From positions 2,242,501-2,306,500 of the forward strand of contig NZ_CP023690.1 in assembly GCF_008704795.1 (NCBI RefSeq): a DNA stretch of 64,000 nt, written 5' to 3'. Both the position numbers and the translations under genes were made by a program. Source of the DNA: Streptomyces spectabilis. GTDB lineage: Bacteria > Actinomycetota > Actinomycetes > Streptomycetales > Streptomycetaceae. The notes beneath the pieces were generated by a model, which saw nothing but the letters and a program-made list of their open reading frames with translations, did not search any database and was not told where the DNA came from. Of this stretch, positions 37,265 through 46,195 are shown piece by piece (the stretch's first letter is position 1; every line of letters begins with the position of its first letter).

Positions 37265-38272
37265 ATGCCCAACGTGATCGTCGACTGTGCCATCTACCAG
37301 CACGGGCGCCGGACCGAGGGGCCCGCGGACTTCTCCGACGCCCTGGACGAGGCCCGCGCGGCCGGGGACGCGTTCGTGTGGATCGGCGTGCACGAGCCGA
37401 CGGAGGACGAGTTCGACCGGGTCACGGAGGAGTTCGCGCTGCACCCGCTGGCGGTCGAGGACGCCCTCAAGGCGCACCAGCGGCCGAAGCTGGAGGTGTA
37501 CGAGGACTCGCTCTTCATGGTCCTGAAGCCGGTGGTGTACGAGCCGGAGAGCGACACGGTGTCGTCGGGCGAGCTCATGGTCTTCATGGGGGACTCGTTC
37601 GTGGTGACCGTCCGGCACGGCGAGGGCGCGCCGCTCGGCAGCGTGCGGCACCGCCTCGAAGCGGAACCGGAAGTTCTGAAGCACGGTCCGACCGCGGTGC
37701 TCTACTCGATCGCCGACGCCGTGGTGGACCACTATCTGGAGGTCGCCGAGGAGCTCCAGACGGACCTGGAGGTCCTGGAGGCGGAGGTGTTCTCGCCGGA
37801 CAGCGGCGGCTCGCGGAACTCGGCGTCGCGGATCTACCGGTTCAAGCGCCAGATCCTGGAGTTCCGCCGGGCCACGGGCCCGCTCGCGATGCCGCTCGGC
37901 CGGCTGGCCGGGGTGGGCCCGCCCGGCCGCGCGGTGCCGTACGTGAACGAGTCGGCGCAGCCCTATCTGCGGGACGTCAGCGACCATCTGACGCGGGTGA
38001 ACGAGTCCGTGGAGGGCCTGGACCGCCTAGTGACCGACATCCTGTCCGCGCATCTGGCGCAGATGAGCGTGCGGCAGAACGACGACATGCGGAAGATCTC
38101 CGCCTGGGCGGCCATGGCGGCCGTGCCCACGATGATCGCGGGCGTCTACGGCATGAACTTCGACCACATGCCCGAGCTGCGGTGGTGGTGGGCGTACCCG
38201 GCGGTGATCCTGCTGATGGCCACTCTGGAAGTGGTCCTGTACCGGATGTTCAAGCGCCGGGGCTGGCTGTAG
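37265..38272 (+). CDS. corA: CorA-family magnesium/cobalt transporter
   Basis: 335-residue CorA channel. A large cytoplasmic N-terminal domain is followed by two C-terminal membrane helices; the ion-selectivity motif GMN is present in GVYGMNFDHMPEL. The ATG at 37265 gives the conserved MPNVIVDCAIY start, with only a weak GGGAAG upstream. It converges on the ferritin-like gene with a short GC-rich gap. Confidence 0.95.
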   Translation: MPNVIVDCAIYQHGRRTEGPADFSDALDEARAAGDAFVWIGVHEPTEDEFDRVTEEFALHPLAVEDALKAHQRPKLEVYEDSLFMVLKPVVYEPESDTVSSGELMVFMGDSFVVTVRHGEGAPLGSVRHRLEAEPEVLKHGPTAVLYSIADAVVDHYLEVAEELQTDLEVLEAEVFSPDSGGSRNSASRIYRFKRQILEFRRATGPLAMPLGRLAGVGPPGRAVPYVNESAQPYLRDVSDHLTRVNESVEGLDRLVTDILSAHLAQMSVRQNDDMRKISAWAAMAAVPTMIAGVYGMNFDHMPELRWWWAYPAVILLMATLEVVLYRMFKRRGWL

Positions 38273-38308
38273 CGCACGCGCGCGTGGCGGGTCCGCGCGC
38301 GAGGCCCT

Positions 38309-39097
38309 TCAGGCGAATTCGGGTGCCGAGGTGGCGGGCCCGCCCAGGGCGTCGCGCCGCTCGGGCATCTTCAGGCTCACCATCCTGCGCCAGCCGCCGA
38401 GGCGCTCGTACGCGTACATGGCGTGGATGCCCGCCGCGAGCGCCTTGGCCTTGGTGGGCGTCCAGCCGAGGATGCGACCCATGCGCTCCATGACGGCGAG
38501 GCTGACGTCGCGGTAGATCCGGATCTCGACGTGCGCGGTCTCCTGGAGGGTGCGCTGGATGGCGCGGCCGTGGCCCGCGTACGCGAAGCGGAGCAGCTCC
38601 TCGTGGCAGTAGGCCAGGTGGTTGTCCTCGTCGTTCGAGATCATCTTCACGGCCTTGCCGATCTCCGGGTGGTCCGCGAAGTACTTGCGGAGCATCACCA
38701 TCTGGTCGGCGGCGCGCTGCTCGGTGACCCGGCTGTGCGACAGGTACGTGATGATGTCCTGCTCGGTCAGCGGCTCGTCGGCGCGGAGCTTGTCGTGCGC
38801 CAGGCCGATGCCGTGCCGCTCCAGGAGCAGCGTGTAGTCGGTGTCGTGCGGGACCTCGCAGGGCTCCAGGCCGCGCTTCCTCAGGAGCGCGTTGAAGATC
38901 CGTCCGTGCTTGTCCTCGTCGGCGCCGTGCCGGGTGATCTTGGGGGCGAGGGCGCGCTGACTCTCCGGGACGAGGGCGGCGATGCGCCCGTTCTCCCAGC
39001 CTCCCTGGGACTCACCGCTGGCCGCGATGGAGCAGAACAGCCGGAACGACTCGTCGTTGTCGACGATCTCCCCGAAGAGACTCTTGGCCGAAAGCAT
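38309..39097 (-). CDS. Ferritin-like domain protein
   Basis: 262 residues, all-helical. Carboxylate/His pairs in EDKHGRIFNA and DEDNHLAYCHEELL suggest a ferritin-like di-metal site, though not a standard ferritin or rubrerythrin signature. Start ATG at 39097 is preferred because GGAGGTGCCTGCG precedes it; the ATG at 39112 overlaps that site. Likely an oxygen- or metal-dependent enzyme or a stress protein; no specific role can be assigned. Confidence 0.8.
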   Translation of the reverse strand: MLSAKSLFGEIVDNDESFRLFCSIAASGESQGGWENGRIAALVPESQRALAPKITRHGADEDKHGRIFNALLRKRGLEPCEVPHDTDYTLLLERHGIGLAHDKLRADEPLTEQDIITYLSHSRVTEQRAADQMVMLRKYFADHPEIGKAVKMISNDEDNHLAYCHEELLRFAYAGHGRAIQRTLQETAHVEIRIYRDVSLAVMERMGRILGWTPTKAKALAAGIHAMYAYERLGGWRRMVSLKMPERRDALGGPATSAPEFA

Positions 39098-39268
39098 CGC
39101 AGGCACCTCCATGCCCTACCGGACCGCACGGACTTCCGCAAAGAACGAGTCAAATGCGGAGTGCGGGAGTAGGCAACAGCTGTATGGGCCAGCTCAGCCG
39201 AACGAAGGAGTTTCACGGGCCGAACGGGGCCGTAACCGGAGGGCGTGTCGCGGCGTTGTGCTCCGTGA

Positions 39269-39309
39269 CGGCCGTGGCGGGGAAGACCCCCGAGCCCCCA
39301 CCACGGCCG
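39269..39309 (-). terminator. Hairpin downstream of the F420-type oxidoreductase
   Basis: CGGCCGTGG (39269-39277) pairs with CCACGGCCG (39301-39309), with inner GGGG/CCCC runs extending the stem. It starts ten bp past the stop of the minus-strand gene. Confidence 0.65.
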
Positions 39310-39318
39310 CAGAAATCG

Positions 39319-40374
39319 TCAGGCGACCCCGGCCCGCTCCAGGGCCTCGGTGCCCGCCCGCAGCGCGGTGAGCCGCTCCTCGAGCGTGAATCCCGCGGGG
39401 GCCAGGGTGAGGGTGGTGACCCCGGCCGCCGCGTAGGCCCGCATCCGGTCGGCGATCCGGTCCACGGAGCCGAGCAGCGACGTCGAGTCGATGAGCGAGC
39501 GCGGCACCGCGGCGGCCGCGCCGTCCTTGTCGCCGGACAGGTACTTCTCCTGGATCTCGGCCGCTTCCTTCTCGTAGCCCATGCGGCCCGCGAGCTGGTT
39601 GTAGAAGTTCTGCTTGCGGCTGCCCATGCCGCCCACGTACAGCGCGGTGTACGGCCGGAACATGTCGGCCAGGGCGTCGACCTGGGAGTCCTCGCCGACC
39701 GCGAGGGGCAGCGTCGGGACGACGTCGAAGCCCTCCATCGTCTTCCCGGCCTTCTCGCGCCCGGCCCGCAGGTGCTTGAGGGCGGTCTCCTCCAGGTGCT
39801 CGGCCGCCGGGAAGATCAGCAGGGCGCCGTCGGCGATCTCACCCGTCTGCTCCAGGTTCTTGGGGCCGATCGCGGCGATGTACAGCGGGATGTGCTCGCG
39901 CTGCGGGTGCACGGTGAGCTTGAGCGGCTTGCCGGGGCCGCCCGGCAGGGGCAGCGTCCAGTGCGCGCCCTCGTACGACAGGCGCTCGCGGGTCATGGCC
40001 CTGCGGACGATCTCGACGTACTCGCGCGTGCGGGCCAGCGGCTTGTCGAACTTCACGCCGTACCAGCCCTCGGAGACCTGCGGGCCCGAGACGCCGAGGC
40101 CCAGGCGGAAGCGACCGCCGGACAGCGAGTCGAGGGTGGCCGCCGTCATCGCCGTCATCGCGGGCTGCCGTGCCGGGATCTGGAAGATCGCCGAGCCGAC
40201 GTCGATGCGCTCGGTCTGGGCCGCCACCCAGGACAGCACGGTGGCCGCGTCCGAGCCGTAGGCCTCGGCCGCCCAGCAGACCGCGTATCCCAGCTTGTCG
40301 GCCTCCTTCGCGACGGTGAGGTTGTCCGCGTCCATCCCCGCGCCCCAGTAGCCGAGGTTGATCCCGAGCTGCAT
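39319..40374 (-). CDS. LLM-class F420-dependent oxidoreductase
   Basis: 351-residue luciferase-like enzyme of the type usually annotated as F420-dependent. Signature stretches include MQLGINLGYWGAGMD, AEAYGSDAATVLSW and GGRFRLGLGVSGPQ. Substrate unknown. ATG at 40374 preceded by GGGATTC, a weak site. Divergent from the aldo/keto reductase gene across 189 bp. It is not closely similar to the other LLM protein at 20801. Confidence 0.88.
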   Translation of the reverse strand: MQLGINLGYWGAGMDADNLTVAKEADKLGYAVCWAAEAYGSDAATVLSWVAAQTERIDVGSAIFQIPARQPAMTAMTAATLDSLSGGRFRLGLGVSGPQVSEGWYGVKFDKPLARTREYVEIVRRAMTRERLSYEGAHWTLPLPGGPGKPLKLTVHPQREHIPLYIAAIGPKNLEQTGEIADGALLIFPAAEHLEETALKHLRAGREKAGKTMEGFDVVPTLPLAVGEDSQVDALADMFRPYTALYVGGMGSRKQNFYNQLAGRMGYEKEAAEIQEKYLSGDKDGAAAAVPRSLIDSTSLLGSVDRIADRMRAYAAAGVTTLTLAPAGFTLEERLTALRAGTEALERAGVA

Positions 40375-40563
40375 GGCCGAATCCCCTTACTCATGAGTAA
40401 CGTCCCTGTGCCGGGGACTGTAGCGCGCGGCCGCGCGATCCGTCAGGGGCGGACGGGGCGGGTGCGCCCCGGTCCGGCCGTCGGGGGTGATCGGGTTGTC
40501 CACACCCGCGCGTTTGTCCACAGGCACGCCACGTGTCCGGGCGTGGCCAGTAATCTCGCGGCC

Positions 40564-41553
40564 ATGGAGCAGAGGCATCTCGGCCGCACGGGTCTGCGCG
40601 TGTCCCGGATCGGGCTCGGCACCCTCACCTGGGGCCGCCCCGAAGAGACCGGTGAGAGCGACGCCGCCGACCTGCTGAAGGCCTTCTGGGAAGCGGGCGG
40701 CACCCTCGTCGACACGGCCGATGTGTACGGCGACGGCGAGGCCGAGTACCTCCTCGGCCGCCTCGTGGAGCGGCTCGTGCCGCGCCGCGACCTCGTCATC
40801 GCGACCAAGGCGGGCAGCGTGCCCGACCCCGACCGCCGCTTCGACTGCTCGCGCGGCCATCTCCTGTCGGCGCTCGACGCCTCCCTCGCCCGCCTCGGCA
40901 CGGACTATGTGGACGTCTGGCAGGTGCACGCCTTCGACCCGGAGACTCCGCTCGAGGAGACGCTCCAGGCCCTGGACATCGCGGTCGCCAGCGGCCGCGC
41001 GCGGTACGCGGGCGTGTCCAACTTCAGCGGCTGGCAGCTGGCGAAGGCCGCGACGTGGCAGCTGGCCGCCCCCGGCCCCCGCACCCGCCTCGCCAGTACG
41101 CAGATGGAGTACTCCCTGCTCCAGCGCGGCATCGAGCGCGAGGTGCTGCCCGCCGCCCTCGACCTGGGCGTGGGCCTGCTGCCGTCGTCACCGCTCGGCC
41201 GCGGCGTCCTGACCGGCAAGTACCGGCACGCGACACCCGCCGACTCGCGGGGCGCCTCCGAGCAGTTCGCCCCCTTCGTCGCGCCGTATCTCGACGAGGC
41301 GGCGAGCCGCGTCGTGGACGCCGTCGCCATAGCGGCGGACGGACTCGCCGTGACGCCGCTGCACGTGGCCCTCGCCTGGGTGCGCGACCGCCCGGGAGTG
41401 GCCGCCCCGATCGTCGGCGCGCGCAACGCGCAGCAGCTCACGGCGGCGTTGTCAGTGGAGACCCTTAGTCTTCCTGACGAGATCTGCCAGGCGCTCGACG
41501 ACGTGTCGACGCCCGTGCATCGCTACCCAGACCAGGACTGGAGCACGTTGTGA
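40564..41553 (+). CDS. Aldo/keto reductase
   Basis: 329-residue NADPH-dependent (alpha/beta)8 reductase. The catalytic tetrad is suggested by DTADVYGDGE (Asp/Tyr), TKAGSV (Lys) and VDVWQVHAFD (His). GRTGLRVSRIGLGT is the standard start. ATG at 40564. Its stop overlaps the next gene's GTG by 4 bp, coupling it to the RecD-like protein, a conserved arrangement in streptomycetes. Confidence 0.92.
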   Translation: MEQRHLGRTGLRVSRIGLGTLTWGRPEETGESDAADLLKAFWEAGGTLVDTADVYGDGEAEYLLGRLVERLVPRRDLVIATKAGSVPDPDRRFDCSRGHLLSALDASLARLGTDYVDVWQVHAFDPETPLEETLQALDIAVASGRARYAGVSNFSGWQLAKAATWQLAAPGPRTRLASTQMEYSLLQRGIEREVLPAALDLGVGLLPSSPLGRGVLTGKYRHATPADSRGASEQFAPFVAPYLDEAASRVVDAVAIAADGLAVTPLHVALAWVRDRPGVAAPIVGARNAQQLTAALSVETLSLPDEICQALDDVSTPVHRYPDQDWSTL

Positions 41554-43823
41554 GTACGGAGTCCGCTGCCGCGGAGGTTGCCGAGCCCGAGGCCCCGGAG
41601 GCCGCGGCGGAGCCCGAGGCCGAGGCCGCACCGGAAGCCGAGGCCACGCCGGAGGACGCCGCCGCGCCGGGCGAGGACGCCGGGGCCGACGCGTCCGGGA
41701 CGGACGACGGACCCGAAGCCGCCGCGGACGCCCGGGGCACGGCCGAGGGCGGGGCGGGCGGTGAGCCGTCCGAAGCCGAGGCCGAGCTGGCCGCACAGCG
41801 GGAGCTGCGGCAGCGGATCGAGGAGCGCAAGGCGGCCAGGACCGCCCCGGTGGACGCCGGCACCAAGCTCCAGGGCACGGCGGCGGACCTGCTGGCGGCG
41901 GTGCGGGCCGTGGAGAGCGGGGAGAAGCCCGTGGCCTCCGCGTTCCGCGAGCCCGAGCCCGTCGCGCCGCGCAGGCCCGCGCCGGAGCCGGTGCGGCGGC
42001 AGGCCCCCGAGGCCCCCGCCGCTCCGGCCGAGCCCGCCCGGGAGGCCGTCGCCGCGGTGGCGGCGGTCCTCGGCGAGGGCGGCGCGCCCGCCGCGCTCGC
42101 GGCCAAGGCGGCGGCCGCGCTCGGCGAGGGCGCCGACGGACAGCTGCGCGACGACCCCTGGCAGTTGCTGCGCGTCCCCGGGGTGCGGCCCGAGCAGGCC
42201 GACGGCTTCGCGCGGGCGCTGCTCGGCGACGCGTGCGGGCCCGGGGACGAGCGCCGGGGCCGCGCCCTGACGGTGTGGCTCCTGGAGCAGGCCGCGCTCG
42301 CGGGGCACACGGCCCTGGACGCCGCCGCCCTCACCGCGGCGCTCGGGCAGCGCGCGGTGCCGGACCCGGACGAGGCCGTGCAGAGCGCCCTCGCCGAGGG
42401 CGATGTGCTCGTCTTCCAGGACGCGCTGGACGACGCCCCGCAGGGCGCCCCGGCCGCCGCCTCAGCCGCCGCCCCGGCCGACGGGGAGTCCGAGTCCGAC
42501 GAGGAGGCCGCGCCCCCGGTCCGCGTCCTGTTCGGCCTGGAGCGGTACGCGCTGGCGGAGGAGAGCCTCGCCGACGGCCTCGCCCGCGTCATCAACTCCC
42601 TGCCGAAGGACGAGGGGTCGGGCCCGGGGGCCGAGGCGTGGGAGTCCGCCGCGAGCTCGGCGTCCGGCTCCACCGCCGAGCTGATCCGCGCCGTCGCCGC
42701 GCACGGCCTGGTGCTGCACACCGGCGGCGAGGCGGCACGGGCCGAGCCCGCCGCCCTGGTCGCGGCGGCGCGCTCGCTGGGCCTGCGGGTGTGCGCGGCC
42801 GCCCACACCGCGGACGGGCAGCGCCGCCTCGCCGAGTCCGCCCGTGGCGAGGGCGATGCCGAGGAGACCACCGCCGTCACCGTGGCCGGGCTGCTGTCCG
42901 GGCGGCAGGGGCCGGGGCGGGACGCCGACGGCGCCCTGGCCCTGGACCTCCTCGTGGTCCTGGACGCACCGCAGCTGGACGTGGAAGCGGCGGCGATGCT
43001 CGTCGAGTCGCTGCCGGACGGCGCACGGCTTGTGCTCAGCGGTGATCCCGGCGTGCTGTGGTCGGCGGGCCCCGGCCGGGTCTTCGCCGACGTGCTCGCG
43101 GCCCGCGCCTGCCCGCAGGTCGTCTCGCGCACCCCGGACCCCGGCCCGGTCGGGGAGCTGGTGTCCGGCATCGGCGTCGGCGAGCTCACCGAGGTCGCCG
43201 CACCGAACAAGGAAGTCGTGATCGTCCCGGTCCACGACGCCGCCGACGCGATCCGGCGCACGGTGCAGCTCGTCGCGGACTCCGTGCCGCGCGCCATCGG
43301 AGTGCCGTCCGAGCACACGCAGGTCATCACGCCGGGCCACGGCGGAGCTGCGGGCACCCGCGCGCTGAACGCGGCGCTCAAGGAGCGGCTGAATCCCGGC
43401 CCTGGCCGCTTCGGCGGCTTCGACCCGGGCGACCGCGTCGCCCACGCCGCGGTGCCGGGCCGCACGGCGCTCGGCCGTGTCGTGCGGGCCGACGCGGAGG
43501 GCCTGCACCTGGAGTGCGACGGGGTCCCTGTCGTCGTGGCCAAGGAGCGGGTGGAGCAGAGCGTGCGGCACGCCTGGGCCGTCACCGCGCACCAGGCGGC
43601 GGGGCGCCGCTGGCCCGCCGCGGTCGTGGTGCTGCCGGGCGACGCCGCCGCGGCCCTGACCCGGCCGTGGGTGTACGCGGCGTTCAGCCGCGCCGAGCGC
43701 CATCTGTCGGTGGTCCAGGGGGTCGCGCAGGCCCTGCCCCAGGCGGTCGCGGAGCGCCCGGCCAAGGAGCGCACGACGCGGCTGCGCACCCTGCTGCGGC
43801 CCCAGCTTCCCGAGGCGGGCTGA
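41550..43823 (+). CDS. RecD2-like helix-hairpin-helix protein with degenerate ATPase motifs
   Basis: 757 residues. An Ala/Glu/Pro-rich, probably disordered N terminus (about 1-190) precedes a helix-hairpin-helix module (DDPWQLLRVPGVRPEQADGF) and two RecA-like domains resembling the ATP-dependent RecD2 helicase. However, Walker A reads LVLHTGGEAARAEP with no GKT, and the Walker B region is VVLDAPQLD rather than DEAQ. Late motifs (TAHQAAGRRWPA, VYAAFSRAER) are partly kept. So it is probably a non-catalytic DNA-binding relative. GTG start overlaps the upstream stop. Confidence 0.8.
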   Translation: MSTESAAAEVAEPEAPEAAAEPEAEAAPEAEATPEDAAAPGEDAGADASGTDDGPEAAADARGTAEGGAGGEPSEAEAELAAQRELRQRIEERKAARTAPVDAGTKLQGTAADLLAAVRAVESGEKPVASAFREPEPVAPRRPAPEPVRRQAPEAPAAPAEPAREAVAAVAAVLGEGGAPAALAAKAAAALGEGADGQLRDDPWQLLRVPGVRPEQADGFARALLGDACGPGDERRGRALTVWLLEQAALAGHTALDAAALTAALGQRAVPDPDEAVQSALAEGDVLVFQDALDDAPQGAPAAASAAAPADGESESDEEAAPPVRVLFGLERYALAEESLADGLARVINSLPKDEGSGPGAEAWESAASSASGSTAELIRAVAAHGLVLHTGGEAARAEPAALVAAARSLGLRVCAAAHTADGQRRLAESARGEGDAEETTAVTVAGLLSGRQGPGRDADGALALDLLVVLDAPQLDVEAAAMLVESLPDGARLVLSGDPGVLWSAGPGRVFADVLAARACPQVVSRTPDPGPVGELVSGIGVGELTEVAAPNKEVVIVPVHDAADAIRRTVQLVADSVPRAIGVPSEHTQVITPGHGGAAGTRALNAALKERLNPGPGRFGGFDPGDRVAHAAVPGRTALGRVVRADAEGLHLECDGVPVVVAKERVEQSVRHAWAVTAHQAAGRRWPAAVVVLPGDAAAALTRPWVYAAFSRAERHLSVVQGVAQALPQAVAERPAKERTTRLRTLLRPQLPEAG

Positions 43824-43865
43824 GCGCTTCGCCGGACGGCCGCGACGGACCGTTGGTCACCTGCG

Positions 43866-43910
43866 GGTCCGTCGTGGCTGGTCGCGCAGTTCCCCGCGCC
43901 TCTTCGGGGC
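43866..43910. repeat. Common Streptomyces intergenic repeat
   Basis: The stretch GTGGCTGGTCGCGCAGTTCC followed by CCGCGCC and a short GGGGC end resembles, from memory, a short repeat scattered in many Streptomyces intergenic regions. It lies just before a terminator hairpin. Only one copy is in this window. Confidence 0.5.
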
Positions 43911-43925
43911 GCTGCCGCTCGGAAG

Positions 43926-43971
43926 CACGCGGACGCCCCCGGCCGGGTCACCGGCCGGGGGCGTCCGCGTG
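43926..43971. terminator. 21-bp hairpin between convergent genes
   Basis: Arms 43926-43946 and 43951-43971 are perfectly complementary with a 4-nt loop. Located between the RecD-like gene and the minus-strand unknown. Confidence 0.82.
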
Positions 43972-44009
43972 TTCAGACGGACTCGTGGGCCCGCCGCGCT
44001 TCGCCGCGC

Positions 44010-44774
44010 CTAGGCGGGCTCACCGCGCCCGCGCTCGACGACCTCCACGTCGTCGACGTCGTCGAGCGGCATGACCTCGTCCGGGTCGTAGCCGAGCCCG
44101 CCGTCCAGATCCGGATCAGCCGGATCCGGCCCGTCGTCGGCGTCCTCCAGGTCCTCAAGACCGTCCTGCTCGTCGTCGAAGACCGCGCTGACGTCGAAGC
44201 GGCACACCACCCGCTGCGGGTCGGTCTGGTCGAAGGGGGACTCCAGCCACTCGCCCGCCTCCGCGGGCTCGTCCAGGGCCGTGACCCACAGCGTGGAGTC
44301 ACCCTCCTCCAGGCCGAACTCCTTGTGCCGGGAGGCGATTTCGTCTGGTTCGAACTCACCGAAGAGCAGGCCGATGGCGCCCGGCAGCGTGCCCGCCTGG
44401 CGGTCGTCGTCCGTCGCGTCCTCGTCCGCGGCCTCGACGCGCGCGGCCTGGGCGAGCAGTCGCTGCGGCTCCGCCACCGCGTAGTCGCGCCGGATCAGCA
44501 CGCTCAGGGCGGTCGGCTCCGCGGGGCCCTGGTACGGCGGCAGGCTGTCCTCCGCGCCGGGGATCTCGAAGGGGGTGACCTCGTCGTAGCGGTCGTAGAG
44601 CAGCTCGTCGTAGGCCTCCGCCGCGGCGGCCAGCTCGTTGAACGCTTCGTAGACGTCCGGATCGTCCTCGCCCGACCTGCGTTCGACCGCGGCGAGATGG
44701 CGGTCGAGCGCGGTCTTGACCGCCTCGGCGGCGGCGCGTACCTCGGCAGCGGTGGGCTGCGCAGCATCAGACAT
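44010..44774 (-). CDS. Acidic hypothetical protein
   Basis: 254 residues from the ATG at 44774 (MSDAAQPTAAEVRAAAEAVK). The N-terminal 80 residues are helical with LAAVERRSGEDDPDVYEAFNEL-like character (split motif ERRSGEDDP), the middle has a compact domain, and the C-terminal 60 residues are strongly acidic (Asp/Glu-rich). No catalytic motif or membrane segment is seen. It occurs in streptomycetes next to the DUF5703 gene, from which it diverges. Function unknown. Confidence 0.75.
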   Translation of the reverse strand: MSDAAQPTAAEVRAAAEAVKTALDRHLAAVERRSGEDDPDVYEAFNELAAAAEAYDELLYDRYDEVTPFEIPGAEDSLPPYQGPAEPTALSVLIRRDYAVAEPQRLLAQAARVEAADEDATDDDRQAGTLPGAIGLLFGEFEPDEIASRHKEFGLEEGDSTLWVTALDEPAEAGEWLESPFDQTDPQRVVCRFDVSAVFDDEQDGLEDLEDADDGPDPADPDLDGGLGYDPDEVMPLDDVDDVEVVERGRGEPA

Positions 44775-44821
44775 AGTGCAGACGCTATCCGTACCGGGCC
44801 CGTGCCCGCACAATAGATGCG

Positions 44822-45010
44822 ATGCCGGAATACGAATTTGTCGACGTGTACGTTCCCCGCGGGGTCTCCCGCAAGGAAGCCACACGTCTCCTGACGGACC
44901 ACGCAGAGTACGGACACTGGGAGTTGGACCGCCTCAGCCTCCACGCCGACGGCAGTCGGCGGGTGCGGCTGCGACGGCGCATCATCCGCCAACTGCGGGC
45001 CACTTGGTGA
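44822..45010 (+). CDS. DUF5703 family small protein
   Basis: 62 residues, MPEYEFVDVYVPRGVSRKEA at the start, then a basic C terminus (RRVRLRRRIIRQLR). This short conserved actinobacterial protein has no known function; the basic tail hints at nucleic-acid or membrane contact. ATG at 44822 is only 47 bp from the divergent acidic protein gene. A 30-bp perfect inverted repeat follows its stop. Confidence 0.82.
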   Translation: MPEYEFVDVYVPRGVSRKEATRLLTDHAEYGHWELDRLSLHADGSRRVRLRRRIIRQLRATW

Positions 45011-45022
45011 GCCGTCGCAGGC

Positions 45023-45084
45023 AGGTGGTGTGAGTAGGGAGGGGGCCCCGCGGTCGCGGGGCCCCCTCCCTACTCACACCACCT
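45023..45084. terminator. Exceptionally long perfect inverted repeat (30-bp arms)
   Basis: Left arm 45023-45052 and right arm 45055-45084 match without a mismatch around a GT centre. It lies between convergent genes and its right end meets the stop codon of the long chaplin gene. Functions as a bidirectional terminator, and in DNA could form a cruciform. Confidence 0.85.
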
Positions 45085-46040
45085 CAAGCACGTGCTTTGC
45101 GGTACAGGACCGAGCCCGCGAGCAGCATGCCCGCGCCCATCGGCAGGGCGATGCCCGCCGACAAGGGGCTGCCGGTCCGGGCGAGCTGGTCCTTGCCCTC
45201 GGGCGGGGTGAGGACCTGGGTGTCCGGCTGGTTCGGGGTGCCGACGGGGTGCGTCGTGCCGGGGTGGGCGGGGACCTCCGCGCCGGGCCGACCGGGGGCG
45301 GTGGGGGCGCCCGGCTTCCCGGGCTGACCCGGCTGACCTGGCTTCCCTGGGTGACCGGGCTGCCCCGGCTTTCCTGGCTGACCAGGCTGTCCGGGCGTTC
45401 CCGGCTTCCCTGGGTGGCCCGGCTGGCCCGGCTCCCCCGGATTGCCGGGCTTCCCTGGCTTCCCGGGCTCTCCGGGCTCTCCGGGCTTCCCCGGTTCCCC
45501 GGGCTGACTGGGATTGCCCGGCTGAGTCGGGTTCCCGGGCTGGCTCGGGTTCCCCGGCTGCGTCGTACCGCCGTCCCCGTGGTTCGCGCAGTCGTTGCCC
45601 GTGACGGCGTTGCCCGCGCCGCCGATGGTGACGCTGTTGCCGCAGACGTTCACCGGGGCGTGCACCGGCGCCTGCACGGTGTTGCCGGAGCCGATGCCGG
45701 GCGAGTCGTGCGTACCGCCGTGGGCCGACGAGCCGCCGCCCGCCGGGGGCTGCTCGCCGTAGCCGCCCCCATAGCCGTCCCCGTGTCCTGGCGAGCCGGA
45801 CGCGTTCGTACAGCTGTTGCCGATCGCGGGATTCAGCGCGCCCACCACGTTCACGGTGTTTCCGCACGCGTTCACCGGAGCGTGCACGGGCGCCTGCACC
45901 GAATTACCCGAAAGGACCCCCGGGGAATTCGAACTGCCGCCATTCGCATTCGAGTCGGCGTGGGCGTAGCCGCTGGTGACAGCGAGTACGCCACCGGCGG
46001 CCGCCGCAGTGATCAGTCCTTTGCGCGTGACCTGTCGCAT
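45084..46040 (-). CDS. chpC: Long chaplin with collagen-like stalk and sortase signal
   Basis: 318 residues. Signal peptide (to about residue 28) then two chaplin domains (about 37-78 and 112-152), each with VNxCGN and a second Cys (GNSCTN, GNDCAN). A long Gly-x-Pro/Gln/Lys repeat (about 158-245) forms a collagen-like spacer, and the C terminus has the sortase motif LARTG, a hydrophobic helix and RKARA. Long chaplins are anchored to the wall and help make hyphae hydrophobic. Gene pair with a short chaplin matches S. coelicolor chpC-chpH; assignment as chpC is by position and structure. Confidence 0.92.
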   Translation of the reverse strand: MRQVTRKGLITAAAAGGVLAVTSGYAHADSNANGGSSNSPGVLSGNSVQAPVHAPVNACGNTVNVVGALNPAIGNSCTNASGSPGHGDGYGGGYGEQPPAGGGSSAHGGTHDSPGIGSGNTVQAPVHAPVNVCGNSVTIGGAGNAVTGNDCANHGDGGTTQPGNPSQPGNPTQPGNPSQPGEPGKPGEPGEPGKPGKPGNPGEPGQPGHPGKPGTPGQPGQPGKPGQPGHPGKPGQPGQPGKPGAPTAPGRPGAEVPAHPGTTHPVGTPNQPDTQVLTPPEGKDQLARTGSPLSAGIALPMGAGMLLAGSVLYRKARA

Positions 46041-46105
46041 TGCTTTCCCTGCCCCTTAGTTTCGGAATGCGCACGGGCCTCCTTGCGCCGTGCGCTCAAT
46101 GCCCG

Positions 46106-46140
46106 CGGCCCCGGAGTGCATGGCACGCACTCCGGGGCCG
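46106..46140 (-). terminator. Hairpin after the short chaplin
   Basis: CGGCCCCGGAGTGC (46106-46119) pairs perfectly with GCACTCCGGGGCCG (46127-46140) across 7 bases; it lies 56 bp past the chpH stop. Confidence 0.75.
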
Positions 46141-46195
46141 ATGGACTCAGACCCTCATTGGGGTGACGCCCCTCAGGGGGCGAGGCACAGCAACG

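Noticed and set aside
39154..40563. N-terminal extension of the aldo/keto reductase
   Set aside because: The open frame upstream of 40564 is the antisense of the F420-type oxidoreductase gene; the reductase family begins at MEQRHLGRTGLRVS.
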